Notes: generated by a model not told the origin, from the sequence alone. Numbered from the stretch's first letter, positions 1 through 11,326 are shown. The stretch: 64,000 nt of DNA from Ianthella basta (GCA_964019415.1 OZ025886.1:5070503-5134502); one strand, 5' to 3'. Made by a program: numbers and translations.

Positions 1-345
1 AATCACTGGTGAGTCGTCCACACACAGTAGCTAGCTATGTAGCTAGCTACAACCGCGTCGACACACAGGTTAGTTACCAGCTAACTAGTGGCAAGGGCGA
101 GAGTCCATAGCGTTTAATACTGTGTATTAGCTATGTATATTATAGTCAGACTGAGCGCGCACACCTGCCGTTGGAAAGGAAGATTCCGCCATCCTCGAGC
201 TTGTCGTCCTTGCTAAAAGGTCGACTGTGAAGAGCGGACGGGTAGGGGGGGGCGTTTAGCCACCGGGGGGGGGGGGGGGGGGGGAGGGGGGAGAAGGAAG
301 TGCAACCACAGGTATGCAGCTAGCAATGTGTGAGGCTTAGACTAA
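1..345. repeat. Segmental duplication, left copy (pairs with 21171-21495)
   Basis: This segment matches 21171-21495 almost continuously, apart from small indels and homopolymer length. The right copy holds exon 1 and part of intron 1 of the protease gene at 17989-21340. The alignment runs to base 1, so the duplication continues off the left edge. The two copies differ at scattered single bases, which suggests a duplication that is neither very recent nor ancient. Confidence 0.85.
165..192 (-). CDS. First coding exon of a trypsin-like protease paralogue, remainder outside the window
   Basis: Read on the minus strand, an ATG at 192 opens nine codons (Met-Ala-Glu-Ser-Ser-Phe-Pro-Thr-Ala) plus one base, then a GTGTGC donor. 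It has the same length (28 nt), phase and near-identical sequence as exon 1 of the protease gene at 21313-21340, including flanking DNA. In that gene exon 2 begins about 170 bases further along. The matching place here falls at or beyond base 1, so the rest of this gene is not visible. It could be a living paralogue or a stranded exon; the window cannot tell which. Confidence 0.6.
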
Positions 346-373
346 GCACTCACTCCCCCCCCCCCCCCCCCCC
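262..373. repeat. Poly-G and poly-C runs
   Basis: A run of about 18 G (with GC-rich flanks) at 267-285 is followed about 70 bases later by a run of about 19 C at 355-373. The two could pair as a hairpin. The right-hand duplicate at 21.4 kb has only short G runs, so the expansion came after the duplication or is an assembly artefact. Confidence 0.8.
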
Positions 374-811
374 GCTGTCCAGCAATCTTCTTCTCTTTCT
401 TTCAATACATTACATACATAACAATCCTATCATGCAGTGGTAATTATGCTGATTAATCATGAACTTCATAATATAAATGACTTTGTATACTGACTGTCAC
501 ACAGCACTAGATGACTGATGAAATGAGGTGCATGGGGGCGTCTGAAATTTTGGCTTGAATTCTTGTGTCATTCTATCTTTAGCTCTGTACACTCCTGAGG
601 TGTCTGTCCGTATTTCATCTCTCCTGGAGTGTTTGATTCATGTGTGGGCATGTTGCAAAGACAGCTTGTGGCCTTGCTCTACCATCACTTGGTGCTGTGA
701 GTGTGGTGTGGAGTGGGGTGAGGGTGCCTTGTTTGTCTGTGTGGGGGGGAGGTAGCATGTGTAGTGTGTAGTGATTGGAGACCTGCTTGCTATTGCTACA
801 TTAACCCACTA
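374..811. other. No gene seen
   Basis: A low-complexity, AT-leaning stretch with one short open frame that lacks codon structure or splice context. The part around 690-770 (gagtgtggtgtggagtgggg) recurs near 3465-3530, so it is part of the repeat mosaic. Confidence 0.5.
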
Positions 812-1016
812 TCATACAAAGTACGTGCCATTGTACACACTGCACGTCCACGGATAGCATACATGCATGGTGTCTCATCACATCATTGATATGCCATACA
901 GGAATGCCCAGAGTGAAAAAGCTATCAATCTACATGCAGTGAACCTCCGCATAGTGATGCGGTGTGGTATATACATAGACGCATGCATGGTTGCATTATA
1001 CAGAATTCAAGTAACA
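812..1016. repeat. Dispersed repeat alpha, partial copy
   Basis: Shared with 4060-4265, 13475-13680 and 21910-22115: about 200 bases with the same order of short motifs (gtacacactgcacgtccacg, then catcattgatatgcc, then the acgcatgcatgg end). The 4 kb and 21.9 kb copies extend a further ~350 bases to their left. No coding sequence was recognised. Confidence 0.85.
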
Positions 1017-1079
1017 AGGCAATTATAGCTATAGCCTAGTAATATAGTGATATCCCAAATATGCATGCTCATGGTATAC

Positions 1080-1690
1080 CAGTATAGGCACAAGCATTGC
1101 TTTAAACAACTGTAAGGTGTATAAACATTCTCCCCTGAATACTGCAAGCAGGGTTGTAGGGAGGTAATGAACACAATCAGCACTATTAAGGCCTGGGTCA
1201 CGTGATTTTTACCAAAAAACCTATACATGTTCGGTGTTGATTTTATTCTTAATGCTGCCGTCTATGGGGATCAAGTTTAGATCAGATGGAAGTTCAGACA
1301 CTGCTGTATTACCTTATGCCAAATAATAAAGCGCTTAAAGAACTGGGTGCATACCAGCGATAGTCAATTAGAAGATGGTTGCTGAAATTGCAAGCAAAAG
1401 GCGGAATAGTAAAAAAAAACACATAGAAGTCCAAGAATATAGAGTCACACAGGCAGATGCAATGTGTACTAACATCTCACCCGGTAGATAGTTGAAATCT
1501 GCTCCAGAAGTGTGGCAAGCTGCCAATTTGCTGTCTTCGCCATACAAGCGCATTTCACCTTGTATCTGCCTACTACTTCAGTCTTTCAGGAATCTACCGG
1601 GGGGGGGGAGCCGTAGCATGTCCTCTACTACGTATCTAACTAGTCACAACTCTCCTAGCGCAAGTCCTGATATTATTAATTTTTAGGGGC
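1080..1690. repeat. Dispersed repeat, copy 1 (pairs with 9960-10560; part at 15810-15900)
   Basis: About 600 bases match 9960-10560 closely, and the first ~90 bases also match 15810-15900. It follows the CARD/CD225 block in the 9 kb and 15 kb copies. A perfect short hairpin (ggggctgcc / ggcagcccc) closes the right end at 1686-1706. Confidence 0.85.
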
Positions 1691-1789
1691 TGCCGCAGGC
1701 AGCCCCTATATTGTTTTCAAATTGACGTTTTCATATGGCTTCATGTTACGGATATATATATATATATATATAATACGCCAACCTACGGT

Positions 1790-2300
1790 TGTACGTCAAT
1801 GCTTACATTTATATTGAATGTATTGGGCGAAGTATTGGGTATAGGGAATTTATATTGTCGGCCATTTTATTCGGCCGGAAGTGGACCGTGTGCGAGGCCA
1901 AGGGACTTTGAAAACCGGCTTCCAAACGACGTTTTAGCGAACTTTGGACGTTCTCTTCCGCCTCTGATCCTGGAACAGACTCCTACAGCACTTCTGGTCG
2001 ACGGGCAAAGACACAGCTTCGAGACAGCGCCCAACAGGTCATCGACTTCGCCCCGAGCCTTCTTCGACAATGGCCGCGCCGCCTCGGAGGACTTCACTCC
2101 GCCGCCTGGAACACATGACAGGAGTAACGTAGAAACTGGTGAACGCCGTGATATGTACACGCTAACGTTCTTCAACCGTTTCTAGCGTTGAAAAGCTTAA
2201 CTCGCACGGTTGCCCTTCTAAATGCTCTTCAGAACCTGGCCCACGCGTACTGCGCTGTAGCAAACGTACGTAGCTTTTGCCATCACAGACCACTAGCTAC
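1790..2300. other. GC-rich single-copy stretch, possible first exon or promoter
   Basis: GC content rises sharply from about 1850 to 2260 compared with its flanks. Overlapping frames are open on both strands: 128 codons on plus (1799-2185) and 102 on minus (1867-2175). Neither resembles a protein family I recognise. A plus-strand ATG near 2070, in a GCCGCG-rich context, is promoter-like. I cannot assign a gene. Confidence 0.25.
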
Positions 2301-2402
2301 TCTGGCGACTGTGGGTTCCTTGGTACATTATATTTCTGTGAATATTCACTGTAAATGCATGTGCTGTAAGCAGTCATGTGTCTTTGCTGGAGATTTCTCT
2401 GT

Positions 2403-2440
2403 GCATGTGTGGTGTGTGCATGTGTGGTGTGTGCGTGTGT

Positions 2441-2521
<81 letters not shown>

Positions 2522-2541
2522 ACATGTGTATGTGTGTGTGC

Positions 2542-2599
<58 letters not shown>

Positions 2600-2737
2600 T
2601 GTGGTGTGTGTGTGTGTGTGTATGTGGTGTGTGTGTGTGTGTATGTGGTGTGTGTGTGGTGTGTGTGTGCATGTGGTGTGTGTGTGGTGTGTGTGTGCAT
2701 GTGGTGTGTGTGGTGTGTGTGTGTGTGTGCATGTGTA

Positions 2738-2772
<35 letters not shown>

Positions 2773-2781
2773 ATGTGTATG

Positions 2782-2816
<35 letters not shown>

Positions 2817-2836
2817 CTCATGTGTCTGGTGATAGT

Positions 2837-2878
<42 letters not shown>
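2403..2878. repeat. Compound (TG)n microsatellite
   Basis: About 475 bases of almost uninterrupted TG dinucleotide with TGCATG, TGTATG and TGTGG interruptions. The long open frames here (alternating Cys-Val on plus, Thr-His on minus) are by-products of the repeat. Confidence 0.97.
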
Positions 2879-2879
<1 letters not shown>

Positions 2880-2984
2880 AAGTTACTGAGGTATTGTGAC
2901 GCGATGTCATGTTTACCTATTGTGAGTGACAGAGCAGCGACCGAAGGGAGCAAGTATTTTGAGTTGGGGCGGCAGCCCCACGAG

Positions 2985-3043
2985 TTTTTAACTCGAAATA
3001 CTTGTTTTAACTCGAAATACTTGTTTTAACTCGAAATACTTGT
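2985..3043. repeat. Three tandem copies of a 19-bp unit
   Basis: The unit ttttaactcgaaatacttg is repeated three times with no visible differences. The left side adjoins a small GC hairpin (ggggcggcagcccc, 2966-2979). Confidence 0.9.
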
Positions 3044-3460
3044 TCAAAAGAAGTTCCTAAAATACACATGGGCTCCTTGCCCTACAGGCAAGGTATGGCT
3101 CATGCATACAACCCTTGATGTGGCTTAGGAATGCTTTTCAAGATAATGCAAAGGTGATAAACAAGGAATTTAGTCTGACTTAGGTACAATTTCAAGCACA
3201 ACTCGAAGGTGATAAACTATGAATTTAGTTAAATGAACAGGCTTGTCATAACAAACATGACCCAGGCCTTAACTGGGTTGAGCAGATCTAATTATGCTGT
3301 CAAAACACACGCCCCCTAAAACTCTAGCTAAGAATGTATAGAAACAAGGATTGAGGGGTAGTGCAGTGTTCAGCAATGCACAGTCATGTGGAATACACTA
3401 GTACACACTGGCCAACTGCAGTGAATCTGCCATGGCTTTCACTCCTTGAACTTGGCACTG
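3044..3460. repeat. Dispersed repeat, copy 1 (pairs with 10560-10930 and 15900-16080)
   Basis: About 400 bases share order and sequence with 10560-10930, and the right-hand part with 15900-16080. In the 10 kb copy it directly follows the repeat seen at 1080-1690, so the two were once a single block that the microsatellite region now separates. No gene is seen. Confidence 0.8.
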
Positions 3461-3709
3461 TGAGTGTGGTGTGGAGTGGGGTGAGGGTGCCTTGTTTGTC
3501 TGTGTGTGTGTGGGGTAGCATGTGTAGAGTATAGTGATAGGAGAGAACTTGCTTGTTAATGCTGAAGTGGGTGGAGTCAAATGCTGAGGGGCGTGTGTAT
3601 GTTGTGTATGAGTGAGTGGTGTTGGTGTGTGCAAGCGATTTTCATGCACCAATACTTTCACCAATAGTTAGTTCCAATACTTTGCTGAGTGATGGTTCTA
3701 TTGTACATG

Positions 3710-4265
3710 TTGCAATTGCACAATCACATTGAACCTTCAGCTGAACACTTGCAAGTGAAAGAGAGTTGGACTTAGGTGGCTTCAAAACAGCCATGGCCTC
3801 CACTAATGCAGTTGTGGCCATGCACCTAACAGTCTCACCTGTTTAGTAAAGGCACTGCAGAAACCCTCTTCCCACTATTTAGATGCATATGATGCAATCA
3901 TTGTCGTGCATGCGCGGGTACCCTTCATTCTACCAGTCATGTATACTGAGTTAATTAGTGCCCAATGATGTTGTACATAGCTAAACAGGGGACAATAAGA
4001 TGAGAAGGTTCAAGTCAGTGCATGGGCTGCTTAAGGATGTGTATTCCAGTTACACCAATCCACTATCATGCAAAGTACGCACCACTGTACACACTGCACA
4101 TCCACGGATATCATACATGCATGGTGTCTCATCACATCATTGATATGCCGTACAGGAATGCCCAGAGCGCAAAAGCCATCAATCTGCATGCAGTGAATCT
4201 CCACATAGTGATGAGATGTGGTATATACATAGACGCATGCGTGGTTGCATTATACAGAATTAAGT
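3710..4265. repeat. Dispersed repeat alpha, long copy (pairs with 21560-22115)
   Basis: A ~555-base match to 21560-22115. In both places it lies between the protease exon-1 duplicate and a CARD/CD225 duplicate, so it is part of one larger segmental duplication. No coding sequence was recognised. Confidence 0.85.
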
Positions 4266-4284
4266 AAGGCAATTATACCCACTA

Positions 4285-5345
4285 GCCGGAAAGCCCGCCT
4301 TTGGCGGGCTTTCCTGCTATGGCGCACCAACGAAGGCTACCCTGCGCCGGCATGTCCACGCCAGCACATTGACGATAGCTTTTCTGGGGCCAACACATTG
4401 GCAACAGCTGTGTGGGTTCCCGTAGTCATCAATGGCCTATCTGACATCATGTGCATGTGAAAACGTCAGTGCATCACACAGACTGACAATGACTGGAGTA
4501 TTCAAACATCATATGACCATAATATAGTGCAAGTCAAGAAAAGGAGAAAACAGTTAGACTGTAAAATTTCATGTTGTCATAAAGTTTCAGGATAATGATA
4601 CAACATTGTCAGTGTAGCTAACGTGTGCCATGGTCATTGGCTTGTTGTCTTTAACTTTAAGATGCTGTAGTGCACCTACGCGACTGAGTGCAATATCCAG
4701 TTTGCCATGAGGAAACAGAGGTAATTAATACCAATGGTGTGTCTGCTCCTGGCTTTAGCTAGCTACATCATGAGCGTATACATGATGAGCAAGCAAGTAA
4801 AGTTGCTGAGGCTGGGCAAGAAAGACGCTCAGGAGCTAACCACAGGCAGTCTTGATCCTGCTGCAATTGCTGACAGCTGTCTAGAGGATCTAAGGACAGG
4901 CTCATCCACTGTAGTCGCTCCTGGAGATCGCCTGTAGTGGCGGGTAGCGCAAAGTCATCAGGAAGCACGGACGTTTCGCGGGATATGCCAGTGGGCAGCG
5001 CGGTCCCTGTCTCTTGGGCATGGTTGGCTTCGCCGGTTGCTGGCGTCCGTGCGCTGAGCTTCTCCTATAAAGACCATTGCGTTCGGTTGCACTGCCACAT
5101 CGCGCCCCTTGGCAACTGTTGGCAAAGATGGCGTCGTTATCCGAAAAACATGGCTGCCGCAATGGTATTTCCCCGATTTTCTCCGCAGAGGCATCATGGG
5201 TGGCTGTTTTCGTGTCACGGCTGAATCGAATGGAGGTAGGCCGAAGTGCTGTATAAGAAAGCTCGTCGTTTTCGCGTCGCAAAACGCTAAATGCTCTTAA
5301 GAATACGGAACACGGATACTCGGGCTTAGCTCCATTATATATAGG
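4285..5345. repeat. ~1.05 kb interspersed element, copy 1
   Basis: Starts with a perfect hairpin (aagcccgcc / ggcgggctt) and ends near gggcttagctccattatata. It is repeated at 6461-7481 and 7482-8525. The right half is GC-rich. It has a TATAAAG box at 5065-5071 and, about 60 bases downstream, an ATG at 5128 opening 42 codons (MASLSEKHGC...). GAG|GTAGG near its end could be a splice donor. An opposite-strand frame is also open. No transposase or known family was recognised; a non-autonomous mobile element or a repeated promoter plus first exon both fit. Confidence 0.75.
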
Positions 5346-6047
5346 ATTACTCAACGAAGGGTACTACCTCATCACATGCCCATGAAAACTGGAGTCTGAG
5401 TCATGAGATGTTGTATTCTGCTGATGAATGGCAATGTGTGGATGCAACATGCAACATACATGTACGCACCTACTGGCTGTGCTGTTGGCCATCAATACAA
5501 CACTGTTCATACTATACATATCACACTTCCAGTTTGACTGAATATGACATCAAATTCACCTTCATTGCATGACCAATTGGTGAATAGATATACATGTAAT
5601 ATAGAAAGTGGATTTCATACAGAGAGCAAAGTATAGGTAGCGACAACAACAGGCACTCCGTTATGTCATAGTAGGCCGACAGTTAACAGTCATGATACTA
5701 TCTTGCAACAAATCCTTGTCACTTTTAGCTGTTCTGTTGCTGTTCACAGCCAACACGTGCACTGTAGGAAGCCACAAATTCGTTTGCTGTGCTAATTATG
5801 ATTCATGGAAAAGAAAGTGAGGACAAAATACACAGGAGTTTCTATGGTGTAAGTCAGCACTTACTCTGTCTGTGCAAGTGGTCTACCATGTCAAATTCAG
5901 CAATAGACCAAAAACACTATCGCTTCAGCTGACCATATACCTGTATCACATAGAAGGAGATGTGCATACACCTGAAAATATGCATGTGCATGTATGACAT
6001 AGTGTGTACAATCCATCTATACAGTAACAGTAGAAATGATCACAAAA
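5346..6047. other. No gene seen
   Basis: AT-rich unique-looking sequence without open frames of note, inverted repeats or matches to other parts of the window. Confidence 0.5.
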
Positions 6048-6290
6048 CACTGCATGGCTGCATTATAGGATGAACAATAGCATTGTCTCTGAACAATACA
6101 AATGAAACCTGCTGGCCTAGTCTACTGAATACTTCATTGTCCGTATGAATATACATAATTATATTAATTATAACACTACATGGCTGCATTATAGGATGAA
6201 CAACAGCATTGTCTCTGAACAATACAAATGAAACCTGCTGACCTGATCTACTGACTACTTCATTGTCCAGCATGCATATATACATAATAT
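6048..6290. repeat. Two tandem copies of a ~120-bp unit
   Basis: The unit begins at tgcatggctgcattatagga and is repeated directly (about 6048-6172 and 6173-6290) with a handful of substitutions. Confidence 0.85.
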
Positions 6291-6460
6291 TACATTATTC
6301 CATAATAAATACAGGACTCATCAATACATGTCAATCGGCATGAATAGAGCACTGCTCATACATGGCATATCAAAGTTTCGAAATAGTTGTGTATGACAAC
6401 ATATTTATTTTCACTGACTGACAGTGCCAGTGAATTGACACGTTACTACATTATGTGGAA

Positions 6461-7481
6461 GCCGGAAAGCCCGCTTTCGGTGGGCTTTCCTGCTATGGCA
6501 CACCAACGAAGGCTACCCTGCGCAGGCATGTCCACGCCAGCACATCGACGCTAGCTACTTGGGGGCCAACACGTTGGCAACAGCTGTGTAGGTCCCAGTA
6601 GTCATCAATGGCCTATCTGACATTGTGTGCATGTGAAAACATCAGTGCATCACACAGACTGACAATGACTGGAGTATTTAAACATCATATAACCATAATA
6701 TAGTGCAAGTCAAGAAAAGGAGAAAACAGTTAGACTGTAAAATTTAATGCTGTCATAAAATTTTAGGATAATGATACAACATTGTCAGTATATATAGCTA
6801 AAGTGTGCCATGGTCATTGGCTTGTTGTCTTTAACTTTAAGATGCTGTAGTGCACCTACACGACTGAGTGCAATATCCAGTTGGCCATGAGGAAACAGAG
6901 GCCTGTGTAATAAATACCAATGGTGTGTCTGGTCCTGGCTTTAGCTAGCTACATCATGAGCGTATACATGATGAGCAAGCACGTAAAGTTGCTGAGGCTG
7001 GGCAAGAAAAACGCTAAGGAGTTAACCACAGGCAGTCTTGATCCTGCTGCAATTGCTGACAGCTGTCTAGAGGACCCTCTGTAAGGACAGGCTCATCCAC
7101 TGTAGTCGCTCCTGGAGATCGGCCGTAGCAGCGGAGAGCGCAAAGTCATCAGGAAGCACGGGCGTTTCACGGGATATGCCAGTGGGCAGCGCGGTCCCTG
7201 TCTCTTGGGTATGGTTGGCTTCGCCGGTTGCTGGCGTCCGTGCGCTGAGCTTCTCCTATAAAGACCATTGCTTTCGGTTGCGCTGCCACCTCGTGCTCCT
7301 TGGCAACCTTTGGCAAAGATGGCGTCGTTATCCGGAAAACATGGCTGCCGCAATGGCATTTCCCCGATTCTCTCCGCAGAGGCATCACGCGTGGCTGTTC
7401 TCGTGTCACGGCTGAATTGAATGGAGGTAGGCCGAAGTGCTGTATAAGAATCTCATCGTTTTCGCGTAGCAAAACGCTAAA
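6461..7481. repeat. ~1.05 kb interspersed element, copy 2
   Basis: Same element as at 4285-5345, truncated on the right where it abuts copy 3: the aacgctaaacg tail runs straight into the next hairpin. The TATAAAG box and the ATG (7319) are kept. Its frame ends after 33 codons because one base change makes a TGA at 7418-7420. Confidence 0.75.
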
Positions 7482-8525
7482 CGCCCGCCGAAGGCGGGCT
7501 TTCCTGCTATGGCGCACCGACGAAAGCTATCCGGCGCCGGCATGTCCACCCCAGCACATCACCGATAGCTATTTGGGGGGCAACACGTTAGCAACAGGTG
7601 TGTGGGTAGTCATCAATGGCCTATATCTGACATTGTGTGCTTGTGAAAACGTCAGTGCATCACACAGACTGACAATGACTGGAGTATTCAAATATCATAT
7701 GACCATAATATAGTGCAAGTCAAGAATAGGAGGAAACAGATAGACTGTAAATAATGTCATAAAATTTTCAAGACAATGATACAACATTGTCAGTGTATGT
7801 AGCTAACCTGTGCCATGGTCATTGGTTTGTTGTCTTCAACTTTAAGATGCTGTAATGCACCTACGCGACTGAGTGCAATATCTAGCTCGCCATGGGAAAA
7901 CAGGGGCCTGTGCAAGTAAATACCAATGGTGAGTCTGGTCCTGGCCTTAGCTACATGATAAGCAAGCATGTAAAGTTGCTGAGGCTGGGCAAGAAAAACT
8001 AACCACAGGCAGTCTTGATCCTGCTGCAATTGCTGTTGACAGCTGTCTAGAGGATCCTCTAAGTCTGTAAGGACAGGCTCATTCACTGTAGCCGCTCCTG
8101 GAAAGCGCCCATAGTGGTGGAGAGCGCAAAGTCATCAGGAAGCACGGACGTTTCGCGGGATATGCCTGAGGGCAGCGTGGTCCCTGTCTCATGGGTATAT
8201 GGTTGGCTTCGCCGGTTGCTGGCGTCCGTGCGCTGAGCTTCTCCTATAAAGACCATTGCGTTCGGTTGCGCTGCCACCTCGCGCTCCTTGGCAACCTTCG
8301 GCAAAGATGGCGTCGTTATCCGGAAAACATGGCTGCCGCAATGGTATTTCCCCGATTCTCTCCGCAGAGGCGTCGCGCATGGCTGTTTTCGCGTCACGGC
8401 TGAATCGAATGGAGGTAGGCTGAAGTGCTGCATAAGAAAGCTCGTCGTTTTCGCGTCACAGAACGCTAAACGCTTCTAAGAATACGGAACACGGATACTC
8501 GGGCTTAGCTCCATTATATATATAT
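7482..8525. repeat. ~1.05 kb interspersed element, copy 3
   Basis: Third copy, with the opening GC hairpin and the closing gggcttagctccattatata tail. The short open frame starts at 8307 and ends at 8423 (38 codons). It is collinear with copy 1 apart from small indels. Copies 2 and 3 are directly tandem. Confidence 0.75.
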
Positions 8526-8631
8526 AGGATAGCCTAGTGATATAGTGATATCCCAAATGCCATGCATTCTCATGGTATACCGGTATAGATCACGTTTAGT
8601 GCTACTATCATGCTTAATGATCATATCCATG
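8526..8631. repeat. Start of duplicated block beta, copy 1
   Basis: The sequence from gcctagtgatatagtgatat to catatccatg recurs at about 14150-14243 and 22138-22237, and opens a block present three times (8526-9960, 14150-15800, 22138-23640). Confidence 0.85.
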
Positions 8632-8717
8632 TAGTCTCGTTCCCAGCCTACTTCCGGCCACCATTTTTAATGGCCCAATTAAAAATGGTGACCAGAAGTG
8701 GGCTGGGGACGAGACTA
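8632..8717. mobile_element. Foldback MITE with TAGTCTCG ends, copy in block beta 1
   Basis: An 86-base hairpin element: tagtctcgttcccagcc at one end and the near-complement ggctggggacgagacta at the other, with ccattttta / ttaaaaatgg inside. Equivalent copies sit at 14244-14328 and 22238-22323 in the other blocks, so the insertion came before the block was multiplied. Confidence 0.8.
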
Positions 8718-8989
8718 ATATCCATGCATGCACCATAATTATGCATTCGTGTAATGTAAACATCAATCTTTCTGCACCCACCATATACTCTTGAGTGCAA
8801 CCAGCATTCAACACATGCAATGTTCCACTGATGTACACGTGTGTAGGAACACTATTATGCATAGTGCTATACAGCCTGTTACATATATTCACACAAAATC
8901 TATAGTACTTATTACTGTATTATACGGGTAGTTATAAACATACAAAGTGTCCTTATTAGCTCGATCCCTATAATTATATGTGCAGACTT

Positions 8990-9099
8990 TCATAACATTG
9001 TCTGGACTATGACCACAATAAGAATAGCAACTCCATTGTAGAAGATAAGGATGGTGAAGTATTTGCAGACTGTTCATTTTAGTCTCCATTACTCTGTCC
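8990..9099 (-). pseudogene. Broken last exon of a CD225-like gene (copy 1)
   Basis: After a tag acceptor the minus strand opens in the frame of the CD225 last exons further right (G-Q-S-N...N-E-Q-S-A-K/N). It then lacks about 10 codons that in the others encode GWLAIGTNI. The second membrane helix (TILIFYNGVAI...) is readable only in another frame and ends at a stop at 8990. The same deletion and frameshift occur at 14602-14711 and 22594-22703, so the exon was already dead when the block was duplicated. Flanks align with the intact exon at 25577-25702. Confidence 0.7.
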
Positions 9100-9395
9100 C
9101 TACAGAAAAAAACAACAATACGTTTTTATAAGTCACTAATTAAACAAAGATCACACACAAGAGTAGTACGGCATGCAATTTTAGATTATAGTGCAATTTA
9201 TTGTTACTTGCACTGTATAAAGGCCTGAGTGCATGGTTAGAAAGAGGCATCTTGCACATGTTTATGGATGTTAGCCATATCACAACTGCATGGATCACAC
9301 AGCATGCACATACATATAATATATAGCCAAGTAGTCACAAACAAATTCAAAGTGTGAGCTGTGCAACAATCCAGATCCTGCCTTTACATGCGTAC

Positions 9396-9707
9396 CTGGT
9401 CCTCTAAACTCTCGAGCCTTCGTCTCTAGATCATTTGCCCATCCAGCATAGTCCCACTTCCGTAACAAGTTGCAGAAGACGTTGAAATCCCCATTTGTTT
9501 TTCCTTGCAATATCTCAATGACTTGTCCCATCTGTTCAAAATCATTTGGCTTATTTTGTACTGACAACACTTCCACCTCGTTCAAGAATCCACCTGCTGC
9601 TTTTGATAGATCGTCAAGGAGTCCCATCATTTTCACCTTGACCTTAAGTTGTCCTTTCAGTGCCATCAATGCATTGGTGTTATATTCCTGCATGGGGCCT
9701 GTGTCAT
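9396..9707 (-). CDS. CARD (caspase recruitment domain) exon, copy 1
   Basis: A 312-nt exon on the minus strand between a ctcaacag acceptor (9708 side) and a GTACGC donor. It is phase 1 at both ends and so symmetric. The ~104 residues have the six-helix CARD pattern: a basic first helix, LLDDLSKA, FLNEVEVLSV, a MGQVIEILQGK helix, then DFNVFCNLLR and ANDLETKARE. If the donor is not used, the frame runs on to a stop at 9295. No start codon or partner exon was found next to it. It lies in duplicated block beta with copies at 15233-15544 and 23000-23317. It may be a 3' exon of an upstream protease gene, part of another gene, or a non-functional duplicate. Confidence 0.6.
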
Positions 9708-9959
9708 CTGTTGAGGAACACAACAACAGAGCATCATCACACATGTTTCTCAACTACTATGACAGAAGGTGCACACAATCTCGTAGCACAGGTGGAATGT
9801 GCATAGACACATAGCACATATAGGCATGCATGTACAAGAAGGACGCTTGTATATACGTGTGTGGGATAAGGCAGAGATCAATATCTTTATAAATTCCTTA
9901 AAATTTTAATAGCTTAAAAATAAGACTACATATACCATTCAGCACAATGTAGGCAGCTA

Positions 9960-10560
9960 GTATGCGGAGACATGCACAAGCATTGCTTTAAACAACTGTA
10001 AGGTGTATAAACATTCTCCCCTGAATACTGCAAGCAGGGTTGTAGGGAGGTAATGAAGACACTCAGTGCTATTAAGGCCTCGGTCACGTGATTTTTACCA
10101 AAAATGCATACATGTTTGGTGTTGATTTTATTCTTAATACTGCCGTCTATGGGGATCAAATTTAGATCAGTGGAGGTTCAGACACTGCTGTATTACCTTA
10201 TGCCAAATAATATAGCGCTTTAAGAACTGGGTGCATACCAGCGACAGTCAACTAGAAGATGGTTGCCGACATTGCAAGCAAAAGGTGGACTAGTAGAAAA
10301 CCACATAGAAGTCTAAGAATATAGAGTCACACAGGCAGATGCAATGTGTACTAACATCTCACCCGGTAGATAGTTAAAATCTGTTCCAGAAGTGTGGCAA
10401 ACAGGCAATTTGCCATCCTTGCCATACAAGCGCATTTCACCTTGTATCTGCCTACTACTTCAGTCTTTCGGGAATCTATCGGAGGGGAAGCCGCAGCATG
10501 TCCTCTACTATATCTAACTAGTCACAACTCTCCTAGCGCAAGTCCTGATATTAATAATTT
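9960..10560. repeat. Dispersed repeat (pairs with 1080-1690)
   Basis: Follows the CARD exon region and matches 1080-1690 over its full length. No gene is seen. Confidence 0.85.
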
Positions 10561-10935
10561 TTCAAAAGAAGTTGCAAAGGTACACATGGCCTCCTTGCCC
10601 TACATGCAAGGAATGCTTTTCAAGACAACTCAAAGGTCATAAACAAGGAATTTAGTTGACTTAGGTACAATTTCAAGCACAACTCGAAGGTGATAAACTA
10701 TGAATTTAGTTAAATGAACGGGCTTCTCATAACAAACATGACCCAGGTTTTAACTGGGCTGAGCAGATCTAATTATACTGCCAAAACACCCCCCCCTATA
10801 ACTCTAACTAAGAATGCGTAGAAGCAAGGATTGAGGGGTAGTGCAGTGTTCAGAAATGCACAGCAATGTGGAATACACTAGTACACACTGGCCAACTGCA
10901 GTGAATCTATGGCTTTCACTCTTTGAAAGAAATTC
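10560..10935. repeat. Dispersed repeat (pairs with 3044-3460 and 15900-16080)
   Basis: Continues directly from the previous repeat. The order of the two here shows the ancestral arrangement that is interrupted at 1.7-3.0 kb. Confidence 0.8.
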
Positions 10936-11001
10936 CAAGCATTTTCTTTACCCCGTGTCTATTGGTCCGGCAGCCAGCTCAGCAAAATTATATAAAATCA
11001 A

Positions 11002-11020
11002 CCCTAACCCTAACCCTAAC
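11002..11020. repeat. Interstitial telomere-type repeat (CCCTAA)3
   Basis: Three perfect CCCTAA units, which is TTAGGG on the other strand, the animal telomere motif. The array is short and surrounded by duplicated DNA, so it marks an old repair or insertion scar rather than a chromosome end. Confidence 0.8.
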
Positions 11021-11326
11021 ACTAAATAATTGCCGAGCCGGAAGACGAGGCAAATAATCGGGATACGTTGTCGTCCCCAGTTTGTATACATGTATGTATG
11101 TATGTATGTATATATGTATATATGTATATCTGTCCCAGTCAACCCGAGACACCTAGATTGCGCAATAGTCCGGTGTTCTCCGCAGGCGCTCACGACAACA
11201 AAACGCTCTACTTGGCCACCATCGGCCACGAAACTGCTAAACACTCCACGTCATCACTGCACCCTGCGTTCAGATTGTTGTTAACGTCGCCCACTGCTTC
11301 AGCGAGGGCTACATGCCTGTTGGCGA

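Noticed and set aside
2188..3029. Long open frames with Cys-Val or Thr-His repeats
   Set aside because: They are translations of the (TG)n array. The same applies at 16.9-17.5, 28.9-29.4, 49.7-50.4, 59.3-59.9, 60.8-61.1, 62.0-62.3 and 63.0-63.4 kb.
7167..7517. 116-codon minus-strand frame conserved in the 1 kb element copies
   Set aside because: It lies in a GC-rich part where both strands are open, has no family resemblance, and its start and end positions differ between copies.
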